Assembly (NCBI RefSeq): GCF_001625215.2 | Contig: NC_030381.2 | Coordinates: 2,257,131-2,321,130, forward strand | Direction: 5' to 3' | DNA from: Daucus carota subsp. sativus | Taxonomy: Eukaryota > Streptophyta > Magnoliopsida > Apiales > Apiaceae | Length of the DNA stretch: 64,000 bases | Position numbers and translations under genes: made by a program | The notes under the pieces: generated by a model | Databases searched by the model: none | What the model was told of the DNA's origin: nothing | What the model saw: only the letters and a program-made list of their open reading frames with translations | Shown here: in pieces, positions 13,064 to 25,176 of the stretch | Layout: every line of letters starts with the position of its first letter | Numbering within the stretch: position 1 is the first letter of the stretch

Positions 13064-14010
13064 TAATATTTAAAATTAATATGAAGAGCTAGAGGCTTAT
13101 TATTTTTGGGGACAACCATTTATTATTATTGACTATTAAGTAGTATTGAGTTAAATTTCGAACTTAAACAGAGAAAAAAAAAATATAGGCTTTTATTTCT
13201 CCAAGATATCTTATTACTGGAATTTGCACCTTAAGCTGTACGCTATAATCAGAACTAATATTGTCAAACAGAGTCTATAATTTTCTGATTATACAGTTTT
13301 TGAAATTACAATGAATAATAATAAAGACAAGGAGTATCTTAACAAATACTCGTTTGTTGTGGTTATATTTGAACAAATACTTTTGAAATATTAATTTTAT
13401 TGGAGTTTTATAATCTTATATTTGAGTAGGGAGACTCAGACCACATTTCAGAAAAGTCCCTATTTTCCATTATTCTAGTAGCTGAGGAGAAGTCTATTCA
13501 GTGCAATGCAACTACAAAAGAGATTCATGTGTGTTTTAGCTTTAAGTCTTTGTATTTGCTTTACAGTGAAAGAATAAACCCACTCACTATTCACTTGCTT
13601 CTGGATTCTGGTAAAGTATTATGAACCAAGCAATGTAGCCAAGTAGCCAACTCTAGTTTGTCCAGCCACACTAAAAGTGACAGGTTATTCTACACATGTT
13701 TTTGTTGTTTATATCCTCTGGTTAACGGTGACTGCTCTTGCCTAGATACAGGGTTCTCAAATTATGTCATAACATAACGTCGTAAATTAAGACAGAATGG
13801 AATCCTTGATGAGAATCAGCATTAGACTGCATATCAGCACTACACATAACTAAAGTTTAAGCACAGACACATAAATATATATATGTTACTAGATTACTAT
13901 TACTGATGTCAACCTCAGGCAACGAGAGTGCAGGCCGAACCTATTTCAGAAGTTCGTAAACAAAAATAAGGTGTTTTTGGTCCATGTAAAACAGTATATG
14001 ACCAGAAAGA

Positions 14011-16823
14011 TCAGCCTGAAGTAGTTGCCTTGTAGTGAAATTCATCAATTGTGGAATAGATCAAGCCTTCATCTTCAAGGGTGCGGATGGATTCCCTGCA
14101 ATGACAATAAAATTAGAGAGACAAGTTTAACACAATAATAGTCTGTTATTGAGTGTGCTGTCTGTCTGAATTTCGAAGATCAGCATGTGAGTGTAGCCTT
14201 GTACATGAGAGGGAGAGCATTGAAAGAAACAGGGAGAAAGAATACATTGAGAGAGAGGGAGTACATTAGTTTCTCTACTGGAATTTTCAGCTCCTTGTGA
14301 AGAACATCCCTATGCATACCCTTTTCATTTGCACTGCAATATAAATGAATTCGAGACGTTTAAATTTAGATGATTAACTTATGCATGAAGAAAGCTCTTC
14401 ACAACTGAATATAGGCAGAAAAATTACTATAAGAAGCTGATTGTTATATTGAAGTAATAGACCAAAACTTTTTCAATACATACAAACTTGAAGGTCGCTG
14501 AAGATAGTCCAGGACCATCTGGTCAAAGCCCTTAAGTCCATCACCATTAAGCAGTCCTGACAGCTGCATGCAGGAAAAGAGAGAATTTACTATTGTGTTC
14601 AATACAAGCAGAGCTGATTTCCATACAGAATTACAAATACGTCTTTTTTTCCTGGGGGGGTGGGGGGCTTACAGGATTAGACACTGGTGCCTGATATGCA
14701 TTTGAAGCACCTGTTCCCTTCTGTGTAGGTGTGCTCAAACCTTGACCATTCTCAAACTGAGTGGAAGCATCAGCTTGCTGTTACAGCAGAATAGCATTCA
14801 GATATGATGATATTCAAATGAAGTTAAATACAACACATCTTTAAGCTATAATATGATCAACCTACAGACAGCTCAATCTTTAGATGAACTACCTGCAAAT
14901 GTGAGTTCTTCAAATGGAAGTGTATGCACTCAATAAAATGACAAGTGACTTCATCAAAATTGGTCACAGGCCTGAAATAAGCAGCAGCAGCAAAAATTAG
15001 ACGAAAAATATCAAGACTAGCATACAACAAGGATGACAGCCAGCCTTTACAGTAGTATATTTCATATTAATCCTCCATTCTTCAGTTTCTCTTAGATACA
15101 GTTCAGGATAATTAAAAGCATGTCTACACTATTTCATCAAGTTAATAAACAGTAGGTCAGAATCAGATATATCAAAGTTTTGACCATGTAAAGTGTTGAT
15201 TTAATTTGATTGGTATCACACTTCATTCTGTAGCCACTGACACCAACTATCTAGCACTTTCCAAAGCATCTGCTAGAAGCCTAGACAAAGATAAATTACA
15301 AAATCAAAATAAACCAATTCTAGAACTAAAAGTGTGTTTTATCATATACAATAAACCGCATATGGAGGGACTATAAGTAGCTGTGGTAGTAAAGCTCAGA
15401 GCCAGCCAGCTCGGCCTGATGACACTAGCTAGACAATTCTAGAGTTCACTGATGTTATCTTCACATGTGCACTTTCTTCATGTATTAATGTACATATCTG
15501 AACTGTATAAATATGATTTAAGTTGATATATTGAGGATAGATAATTGCATTTAAGTTTCTTTAAACGAAATACATCAGAATGACACATCAGAATATTTAA
15601 AAAAAGAAAAACTGGAAAAAAATATATATTTTCAAAGCACATATTCTGAAAATATTTTTGAACTGTTACCTAACAGAAAATGCAGCAATTTGCTTTTTCC
15701 CCTGAAAGCTTTTCAATCGGCCATTGACTCGGGCATACATCCCTTCTCTGTGGCAAAAATAGCATTAAAATAGAATCAAAAGAACCTCCCAGTAAAAATA
15801 AGTATAATAGACACATTCAGTTATGTTTGAATAGTATTCAACAAACTAATCAGAAAGACTCAAACACAATCATTCTCTAAGCCTCTACCCAGACAAATTG
15901 CAAGAACTTACTCTATCTCACTCATTTCCTTTGTGTCATATCCTTCATTGACCCTAGAACAGAGCAAATTTCCATAGCATCAGCATCCAATTCTTGGTAA
16001 ATCAGTAATATTACCTACCAAAAAGTATATAGTTTACCACGTACCATCTGATACAATCAATTCGGCCTGTTCCATCATCAAGAGTGAAATTAACATCAGT
16101 AACCCTTTCTGTCTTGCTTGTTATCATTCCCACCACAGAAACCTACTCAACAACACAAACAAGTAATACAATGTTAGAATCACGTACTATTACATGTGAA
16201 GGGCTTCACTTATACGAAAATCTTGTATACAATCAGTATAAGCACCATAACAAACCATCACCAATTACAGTCTACAAATTCTTTCATTTCTCAACATTTA
16301 GGCAATGTATGTAATCATCACTTTCAAGCATGTACGCACTCAAACCACTGCTCTCGTCGAATGAGTAATCAGTATAATAGGCACATGGTATTTCTAACCA
16401 ATTAAATTATCCAATTCTAAAAATATTCATTTTTAAAGGTTCAATTAATTAAATCTGATTATTTGCCATTAAACACCAAATCCAAATATATCAAAAATAA
16501 ATATCAACTGCTCTTGTTAAATCGATCATTTACGCATAAAAGGAAATTAATTGCATTTCAATACAGATCCTTATTTAGGGCAAAGGATTGGTTACAAGCT
16601 TACATTAGCAACATCAACGCCAGCGACCAGAAAATTGGACTTCTCATCACCGGACTGCGAGGCTTCAATTATCTTCTTTACCGTTACCGGTATCGTACCC
16701 GGAGCATCTCGACTCTGATGATAAAGTAAATCCAAAAATGTAAACATAATATAAGGGGGGGGAGAGAGAGGGAGAGAGGGAGAGGGGGAGGGGGAGGGGG
16801 AGGGGGAGGGGGAGGGGGAGGGG

Positions 16824-16856
<33 letters not shown>

Positions 16857-16903
16857 AAGGAGCGGGAGAGAGAGAGAGAGAGAGGGAGGGAGAGGGAGGG
16901 AGG

Positions 16904-16963
<60 letters not shown>

Positions 16964-17045
16964 AACTTACTTTAGCGGGAGAGACGCCGGAATCAGTAGC
17001 CTGAGAGAAGGTGAAGTTTCCATCGAATTGAGTAGAGGCGAACAT
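14011..17045 (-). CDS. RPA2: Replication protein A 32-kDa subunit (RPA2)
   Basis: The ten-exon model, in gene order, is 16971-17045, 16604-16714, 16045-16142, 15912-15953, 15670-15747, 14893-14971, 14673-14777, 14484-14563, 14265-14333 and 14011-14095. It is 822 nt and 273 aa, in frame throughout. RPA is the heterotrimeric single-stranded DNA-binding complex of replication, repair and recombination. The N-terminus (MFASTQFDGNF) is the Ser/Thr-rich segment that kinases modify in other eukaryotes. Residues about 38-165 form the OB fold (FTLDDGTGRIDCIRW, GRLKSFQGKKQIAAFSVR). A Gln/Ser-rich linker follows, then a C-terminal winged helix (LDYLQRP ... GLIYSTIDEFHYK). Length fits the plant family (about 280 aa). 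Exon 8 uses a donor within TTT|GTATGT; the nearer GT would break the frame. Intron 1 contains a long CT/C-rich repeat. Confidence 0.95.
16754..16960 (-). repeat. CT and CCCCCT repeat at the start of RPA2 intron 1
   Basis: On the plus strand this is GA dinucleotides plus about eight GGGGGA units. On the RPA2 coding strand it is CT/CCCCCT. It starts about 10 nt after the 5' splice site. The G-rich strand at 16754-16826 has many runs of four or more G and is a strong G-quadruplex candidate, lying on the RPA2 template strand. Confidence 0.95.
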
Positions 17046-17385
17046 GATTTCTCAAACCCTAGAAAAACACTTCAAATCTTGTGTATGTTTTACAGATATG
17101 AGGAATTTTTGATCAGTTGTGTGAGAATTTATTGGGGTTGATTTTATTTTTACAAATGCTTTTTCTTCCCGCCAAATTTTGTGATTCTTTTCCCGCCTAA
17201 ATTCCTTTTTCCAACTCTTTCTGAATTTCTATCATCGCAACTTTTTATTTCCGAAGTCATTTAAGTGATGCGAAAAAAAGAAATGAAAACGAGAGATAAT
17301 TTCATTTGATAAAATTGATTAAGAAAAAAGGGAAATAATCACTTTAGAGCTGTTTTCTCTCCCTAGCGAGAGTTTGTTTTTTTTT

Positions 17386-17844
17386 GATAAAAAGGAATTA
17401 ATTCATTAATTAAAAGCCATACGGCATCTACAAACACAATCGAAATTGGACAGACGCTGAAAAATATCGCTGTTGAATCCTTCCTTCTTGGAGAGGCAAC
17501 TGAGCGATTTGAAGATGATTTGAATATACACACTTGTTTCCATCTGATTGGTTTTCACCTGAGTGTTCTGAACAATCGACCATAGATGTGATCCCATGAT
17601 AACCTTCAGATCTGAATCAAACCCATGAAAATCATGCCGATCTATAACCTCGGTCATGAAAAACATCAAAACACACCAAACACAAAACAAACCAACTCTC
17701 ACAAGAAGGAGAGACTAACAAAACCCAAATAAATTGGGAACTTATTGAATGAGAAAGAAAACAGGAAAAAAAAGGGAATCGGGGCTTTCCACCAGTGAAA
17801 ACTGATGGAAGCCCCTTCAAAAATCTTTGACGGAGGCTAGGGAG
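17386..17844 (-). mobile_element. Short retroposon with poly(A) tail and target duplication
   Basis: Read on the minus strand, the element runs from 17844 to an A-rich tail (plus-strand T run at 17376-17385). It is bracketed by near-identical direct repeats, GCGAGAGTTTTGTTT at 17845-17859 and GCGAGAGTTTGTTTT at 17366-17380, which differ by one T. A tail plus long target duplication implies target-primed reverse transcription, as for LINEs or SINEs. Two overlapping minus-strand frames (17406-17702 and 17632-17937) have no domain I recognise. It may be an internally deleted LINE. Confidence 0.6.
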
Positions 17845-18781
17845 GCGAGAGTTTTGTTTTTCGCTTCTTAATTGTAAGCGGGGTCTTGATTTGGTGATGA
17901 AAATTTGTATGGATCGCCGTTTTGGTCGATAACTCAAACGATAGCTCTATTAGGCATGATGAATAGGGTACCAGTAAATCAACGAGGATGCATGAAGCGG
18001 GTACTTGTATTTGTATATACATTTTCTTCAAAAAATCGTTTAACTGTCATTTTATGAGAACAGGCGATTGCAATTTACTGTTTGTTCGACTCGATCATTG
18101 GTGTAGATACCATATGACTTGTTATTATTAAATTAACATCTTTGTTAAAAAAAAGAAAAAAAGAAAAAAGGGAAATGTGTTTGATTGAAGAGCTTTTAAT
18201 ACATTGAATGATTATATATCGAAATTGATACTTAAATTCGCTAACTCTTTAATTTCATTTCAGGTACGAGCTATGTGAAATAACTGTGATTATCGTGTGA
18301 GATTACTTCTTTTTTTTGGTTATTTTTTAGTTCATAATATTAGTTGCCGATTAGTGGTATATAAATTTTGTCTTTGTCTTTTTGTCAGAATATTATATGA
18401 ATTTTAGATTATATGATTCTCTGAAGATGTTTTAACATCAATCTCGTCTAAGACTTTGTGCTTTCGCGATTCCACCATTCTGTCAATTCTGTTCCACTTA
18501 ATCCGTTTTACGATCACATAAATAATTCTGTTCCACTTGATCTCTCTTATGATCACATAAATTTTCGGCAATTTTTTTTTCCTGTTTCATTAATCCAATT
18601 TTCATTTCATCCGGAAAAAACCATAATATCTTTGTCATTTGATCCATAAAGTTTCTTTCGACGAAAATAAATTATTTCTTTATATATATGGACAAGTCGT
18701 CTTTCCGAAAATGTTTCTAAGATCCGTATATACGATATTCTCGATTGAACCCTGCTACAAGAGGAATATAAAGGTGTCCGG

Positions 18782-18913
18782 AATGGCAGAGATATTGTGG
18801 CGATATCAAGCTTCTGCAGTTGAAGAAAAGAGATTCAATGGATCTCGTGTCACTCCAAATTTAAGAACTTCTCCAAGTTCAACCCCATTTACATGAATCT
18901 CAATGTCTTCTAA
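18782..18913 (+). pseudogene. FPF1-like pseudogene fragment
   Basis: This aligns to 10820-10965 of FPF1-like copy 2. Shared blocks include GGCGATATC, CTTCTGCAGTT, ACTTCTCCA and GTTCAAC. It covers only the second half of the gene, from the GWERY region to the VFH region. It has an insertion near 18857-18863 that shifts the frame, a loss of 18 bases after TTTACATG, and a stop soon after AATGTCTTC. No start or promoter is present. It is a decayed third family member, about 8 kb from the intact pair. Confidence 0.8.
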
Positions 18914-19269
18914 ACAACATTTTGCAAGGAATATTAACTCCGATTTTCTAATACACTCAGATGCGATATTGTAGAAACATGATTTCAAGCTCTTTTCGAC
19001 ATATAACCCAGAAGTAGTATGTATTATTACTACATCTGGTTGAAAACAAAATACTTTTGCAAGAATAAATAATCACATAGCCACCATAATGCAGCTCTCT
19101 TCCTATCTTTCATCATTCCATAACGCAGTAACTCGGTGCAATCTGGATTGACGTTTTAATTTTCTGTAAACTAGTTGCCTAATATGGTTCCCGGGATCAA
19201 CAGTGTTTTTTGAGTCTTTTCGTGGTGTCATGCTCAACTATAACCTGACAATGATACCTCTATCATCAT

Positions 19270-22200
19270 TCAAGTTGTTGCAGCAGCCAGCTGTTCTTGC
19301 AATCGGCTAGGAATAGCTGGTCTCCATTTCGTGCCCTCTGGGCTGTCCATGAGAGCAATCCCGGCAGCAGCTAACTCTTTCCTGATTGCATCTGATTTTT
19401 CATATTCCTTGTTCTTTCTTGAAGTATCTCTTTCAGTGATTTTACTAAGAACCTCTTCTTCGGTCAATTTTGCACGCTTCAGCGCCTTCTCTTTTAGCTG
19501 TTGTAAAGCCTGAAATCATTGGAAGAACAAACTTACAATATGCCCTAATCCAGAAATCAGAACATTGAAGACCAAATAAAACACATCAACTTGGTAAACA
19601 AGGTGTAATATCAGAAATGGTCTGGTAAAGATATTTAAATGAAAAAAAGAATCTCTGCCACCATGTGAATTGACAAATCGCCAAGCAAGTTGGTAATTTG
19701 GTATACAATATTCCCATTCCATAGGCTAAAGTAAAACATCAAACTGTAAATAGTGTGAAGACTACGTTTTGGAGCAACATACTTCTGTGTATCCTGTTGG
19801 CATGAGCCCTAATATTGCCAGAGCATTCCGCATTGTCTTCTCTAAAGCACCAAGGGACTCTCTTCTCAATGATGCCTTCTTCCCCTGTGTCAAGGAAACT
19901 TTCAGTAATATATAAGCTATAAATAATATTTATCAAACAAAAAATTTAAGAATAGAAATAAGTACCTAAAAAAACTCCAATGAAATAAATAGTAAAGAAA
20001 TTCGATTAAATGTAGTTGGGCTTTTGTACCTTTTGCTTTTAAGTGCATATGTTGCACTCAAACCTCAGCTTTTCAGTATTTAATAATAAACTTATTTTAC
20101 TTGAGTGCAATACTAAAGCATAATCATCCAATATCTACTGCTGTATATCCAAAGCAAACTTCAACATTTTTCAAAAAACGATACAAGTAAAGGGACTCAT
20201 ATTAAGATGGAGAATATAGTTTATTTGAAGACATACCAGAAAAATATAGGTTGAACTGAAATTATAATGGTGCATGTTAAATGAGGTCCGTCACCTAAGT
20301 AGCATCTAGTCAATCGAACTTTGAAATCGATACTCATTCATCTAAAGGTGTATTGTCAGATAAGCCTCATTGATTCAATTTGTTTACAGTTATTGTCCGA
20401 AACCCAAATACCTTTTTAGTGTGTAGAAGATCATTGGCAGTTTTTAGTGGGTCAGATAGAGCAGCTAAAATATCTGGAGTGTGAAGGTCATCTGACATTG
20501 CTGTAAAAAGTATATTTTCAAAATTGCTGATGCAATCTATCGTTTGTGGTGGAATATTGTCAAGTCCTGTTGCATCATTCCGGCCTACAAAATCTTCACA
20601 GTCATGCAATGTCTGCAACAAATGAATTCAGATCACATACAAGGAGAAGAGTACTTGCTTTTATCAAGGAGATATAAATCAAAAAAATAGAGCATACTGA
20701 AACTACAAATACAGATCATAGAAAAATAATTTTTTATGTAGACAAGGCAGGGATATATCTACTTCCACAAGGCCAATATCACTTGTGCCTAGAATGCAAT
20801 ATTCTCATCATAACTACTAGTATCTTTCTGCAAATATGTAGGGGATAAAAAGGGAGTACACTGCTGTGTTATGTGTGTGCTTATATATAATTTCATTGTT
20901 GAAGACCAAAAATACTATGATACCTGATAGATGTAAAAGATTCTCTCAGACGCACTCTCGAGCTGAAGGTCTGAGTAATTAATAGGAGACCTGTAATGTG
21001 TTCCGATCAAGAAGTGCCTCAAAGCAAGTGGGTGGTACAAATCTATAACCTGGGAAAACATCAAATATAATACTTCAGTTCTAGATTTATTAAAAAATTT
21101 GAATTAATGCATTAAGGGCCTCAAAACGCGTCCAAAGTAATATCCTCTTATAAGTTGGTCAATGTAAATATAGTTACTCTGATTCTCACAAAATTCCTTT
21201 ACCTGCCGAATTGTGAAAAAGTTTCCGAGGGACTTGGACATTTTCTCCGAGTCTATTGTGACAAATCCATTGTGTATCCAATAACTGATGTCACTTTTGT
21301 CACATGCAGCACAGTTCTGAGCAATCTCATTTTCATGGTGGGGAAAGATAAGGTCCATTCCGCCACCATGTATGTCAAAAGAATAACCTAAATATGCCGC
21401 ACTCATGGCACTGCACTCAATATGCCACCCAGGTCTTCCCGGGCCCCAAGGACTCTCCCAGGAGGGCTCTCCTTCCTTTGCAGACTGTATAAATTATCAA
21501 CACAAAAATTTATTGAGACAAACATATGTTTCTCAGTAGGCTGAAAAGACTCGTTCTTCACAAAATATGGAACCTACCAAATGCATTAACAACTGTTATT
21601 CTGGTATACAGCAGTAATTTCCATGACTATATCTCAAATAGACATTCAGTTTGACACTTTGACTTTTAGAGCACATAAAAGAGGAAAGAAACATGCTGAC
21701 TAATGCCCGCCCTATACAGTGCCAATATTATGAATGTATAACAGGTTTGTACATGCCACAATATTTGAGAAAGAATTTATTAAGGCATCAATAAAAATTA
21801 AAATAATCTTATGAGTTATCTGCAGGGCACTTGCAGAAATTTTAAAAAAAAATACCTTCCATAAAGCAAAATCAGCTGGATTTTTCTTTCTTGTGTCAAT
21901 TGCAACTCGTTCACCAGCTCTATTATCTCCTATCTTTCTCCCAGATAATCGGCCATAGTGAGGAAATTTGTCAACAGCGAAGTATACATCTGCATCAGTT
22001 CTGTAGGCACATCCATTATCAAGTATCTGTTAACAAAGTAGATCATCAAGTTTTCAATAGTTACGTCCCTTTTGTTGTCATCTGCTTCGCTTAGGACAAA
22101 GGTGTCGGCTAACGACTTATTTGATACAGTTGAAATATTTATTAAGCTCTGGACCTTAAAAGAACTAATGTACAACCAATTACTGTAAATCTTCCCACAG

Positions 22201-25176
22201 TCAATGAATGTCAACTTGTACAATAAACAGTTTTCTAAATTGTCTGAACTGGAATATTTCAGGTCAACCACATACCTGCTTAATCATATCGATGATATGT
22301 GAAATGTGATCAGAAACACGAGGCTCAACAGAAGGAGGTAGACAATGAAGATCTTCCATATCCTGGTGAAACTCTTCACAGAAACGTCTACTCAAACCAA
22401 TTGGATCCTCACCCAGCTGATTTGCTCTGGAAATAATCTACACGATGTAAAATTGCAATCAGATATAGTGGAATATGTATGAAAGAAACAGTTGGTACCT
22501 GATAGTCTAGTAAATTGGGCTGAAGAGTAAATAGTACTACTTCTAACATCTCTATGTGTTAAACTATACAGCCTCCTTCTTACACCATTAGAGACACCAA
22601 ACTTATTTTCAGATGAATAATTTTGACCATGCAAACTTATAAGGGTTAATTATCAAACTGATCACTAAAGTGGACAAATAGTATCAAACTCATCACTTAT
22701 TTCCACGGGGTCTCAAGTGGCTCACTAAAGTCGCTTAATGTATCAAACTCATCACTGCCGTTAAAGAACCTAACAGAACTTTAGACGGAATGACACATAT
22801 TGACGGTAGGGTTTGACATGTGGCATGCCACATAAGTTTACATGGAAATAAAGTATGCAATCTTTTTATTAAATTACTTTTAAGATATAATTATCTAAAT
22901 AAATGCATGGAACTAAATTTTAATATATAATTAACTAAACAATTAAGATTAACTTTTATGTTTTTTATTAGATTATAATTATTTTTAAATAATATTGAAA
23001 TGTTTTCTCTTTTAATAATTATAATTATTATTGTTGGCAAAAAAATATTTCTACATTTTCTTTTTTATTTTCTTTCATTTGTTTTTCTTCAGTCTTTTTT
23101 ATTAACGTGCCACGTCAACCGCCAATGTGTCATTCCGTCTAAAGTTCTGTTAGGTTTTTTAACGGCAGTGATGAGTTTGATACCATTAAGCGATTTTAGT
23201 AAGCCACTTGAGACCCCGTGGAGATCAGTGATGAGTTTGATATCATTTGTCCACTTCAGTGATGAGTTTGATAATTAACCCAAACTTATAATAAGCAAAG
23301 TCAGGTATTTTACCAGAAAATTATGTTTAAATCAATTTTAAAAATTTACACTTAGTGTTAGCCTTCTTTTTCCCCGATAAACTGTACTTCTTTGCTATTA
23401 CATAACATAAAAAAATTGCCAATATCAATTATAATATTAAATTGATATTTAAACAACCCTGGCTGTTAATTAGATAGAATACTAGGTTCCTTGTTATTTT
23501 ATAAAACTATAATCTTTAACTTTTGTCTTAATATTCCAATTTTTACATGTCATTATGCATTCTATTTAAAGATCGTAAGCAAAATTGTATATATGGTTTC
23601 AACAATGTAAACTGATCTGATTCAAACCATCCTCTTGTTGGGTGTAACTGTACCAATTCCACTAAAGCTTAAGAGAAAGTAATCATAGTTCATCATAAGA
23701 AGGATCTAGAACTCAGTCAAATAATGAGTAACAACTATAAATCATAATCATCATTCATCAATCAACAATATTTAAACAAAGCAAAAGAATGAGTATTGCA
23801 AGTGTCAGTAATCATATACTTAACAAATGAACAAGAGGCTCATAATTGTCCATTTGCAACAAGTCAATAAATTACCAAGGTGTCACTCATGAATTGAAAT
23901 AAACTTCTTCATTTATAGAGGAAATAATAGAAGTTACAGAAGTAATAGCATAAGGTAAAAAAAAATTGCTCACCTTATCATCAACATCCGTGAAATTGCG
24001 AACATAATTCACTTCATATCCCAAAGACCTTAGATATCTGCCTAATCATTGACGAAAACACATCCAAGAATGTCCAGTTAGTTATTATGTATCAGCAGCA
24101 ATCATACAACCATACAAACAAGAAACATGAAGAAGTAACTTGCAAACAAAACCATTGCATTCTACAAATTTACAAAAGCTTAGCTTTGTTCAGTGCTAAA
24201 TAAAATTTTCTAATAACAAGACAATATTTTACTAATTTATGAGCACATGTATGCATTCAGCAACCACAATCTACTATCAAGTTTAATTTCGAATTATGGG
24301 TTCAATCTACTTATATAGGATGATCAAGTCCAATCAGGATCATATATATCAAAAGGTTACTTAACACCCTGCATTCAAGAATAAGCCGCAATGTATGACA
24401 CTGTCCAAAACCGACTTACTTAAACAATCATTTTTACCATAGACAACAACTAAACACAAATATCTATCCCGAGAGGGCGGAAAAGGAAAAGGACCAACTA
24501 CTTGGACTGATCAAATAACTATAACCTCAAATGACGTGATCATTAATTTTTCACTAATTTAAAATCACATACTATTCTAGCCAAACTCAAGTAAAATTAA
24601 CATCTTTATAACACACAAACAACATATATCACGAGATAACCGCCTACTTGGACTGACCAACTAAATGACATGATCATCAAAATTTCATTACTTCAAAATC
24701 ACCTACAACATCCTCATCAAACTTAACTAAAATCACCATCATTACAAACACACAAATAAACATCTCGAGAGCGCGGAAAAGGACCTGAAAAGCACATCAA
24801 CCGAAACATAAACCCGGGCATGACCAATGTGGCTAAAATCATAAGCAGTAACCCCACAAACATACATCCCAACTTTCCCTTCAACTTTAGGCCTAAACAA
24901 CTCTTTCTGCTTACTCAGCGTATTATACAGCCACAACTCTCTCTTAACTCCACCACTCTCCCCCTTTCTTTCTGCCCCATTGAGGCCCAGCCCATTTCTT
25001 GATCTTGGCTCAGCATCACTCAGTGAGCTGCAAAATTGAATCTTGGCCGTTGATTTGGGGAGATTCTTGGCCAAGAATTTGTGGGTGTGTGTCAAAATTG
25101 AAGCTTTGGATGAGTAGAGAGTGGGAGATGAGCAAAGGGGGAAAGAGGGCTTGTAGGACTTGAGCATTGCTAGCAT
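19270..25176 (-). CDS. Cysteine-tRNA ligase, organellar
   Basis: The nine-exon model, in gene order, is 24785-25176, 23974-24037, 22276-22437, 21856-22026, 21203-21484, 20924-21049, 20412-20612, 19783-19884 and 19270-19509. It gives 579 aa, in frame. The enzyme attaches cysteine to tRNA-Cys, using ATP. It is a class I synthetase: HIGH at residues 116-119 and KMSKS at 344-348. Cys107, Cys287 (WHIECSAM), His312 and Glu316 (PHHENE) match the zinc site of bacterial CysRS. The first 75 or so residues are Ser/Lys-rich with few acids, typical of plastid or mitochondrial targeting, and plants are known to dual-target such enzymes. The length fits the Arabidopsis organellar enzyme. Intron 2 contains a Mutator-like element, and intron 1 a tandem array. 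Confidence 0.96.
22643..23281. mobile_element. Mutator-like miniature element in the CysRS gene
   Basis: 639 bp with terminal inverted repeats of about 165 bp beginning GGGTTAATTATCAAACT. It is flanked by the perfect 10-bp duplication AAACTTATAA (22633-22642 and 23282-23291). Long inverted repeats and a 9-10-bp target duplication indicate a non-autonomous MULE. It sits in intron 2 of the tRNA ligase and encodes nothing recognisable. The AT-rich core lies between about 22810 and 23110. Confidence 0.88.
24430..24785 (-). repeat. Tandem repeat that includes the CysRS first 5' splice site
   Basis: Read in the gene direction, a unit of about 146 bp starts at the exon 1 donor (GTCCTTTTCCGCGCTCTCG) and ends GTCAGTCCAAGTAG. 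A second, diverged unit follows and ends in the similar ATCAGTCCAAGTAG. A third partial unit starts GGTCCTTTTCC near 24495. The donor-like sequence is thus repeated inside intron 1. Confidence 0.75.

Larger units (their letters stand above)
10983..14010. other. Intergenic region rich in Stowaway-type elements
   Basis: There is no gene between FPF1 copy 2 and the end of RPA2. The right part (about 13500-14010) probably includes RPA2 3' UTR. Two Stowaway-type elements, one nested within an outer element, are listed separately. Confidence 0.5.
17046..19269. other. Intergenic region between RPA2 and the tRNA ligase
   Basis: The RPA2 promoter should lie in the first few hundred bases. The stretch also holds the retroposon (17386-17844) and an FPF1-like relic (18782-18913). 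Nothing else coding is supported. Confidence 0.5.

Noticed and set aside
14484-14490. Nearer GT donor for RPA2 exon 8 (CAA|GTTTGT)
   Set aside because: Using it brings an early stop in exon 9. The donor three bases further on, within TTT|GTATGT, keeps the winged-helix frame intact.
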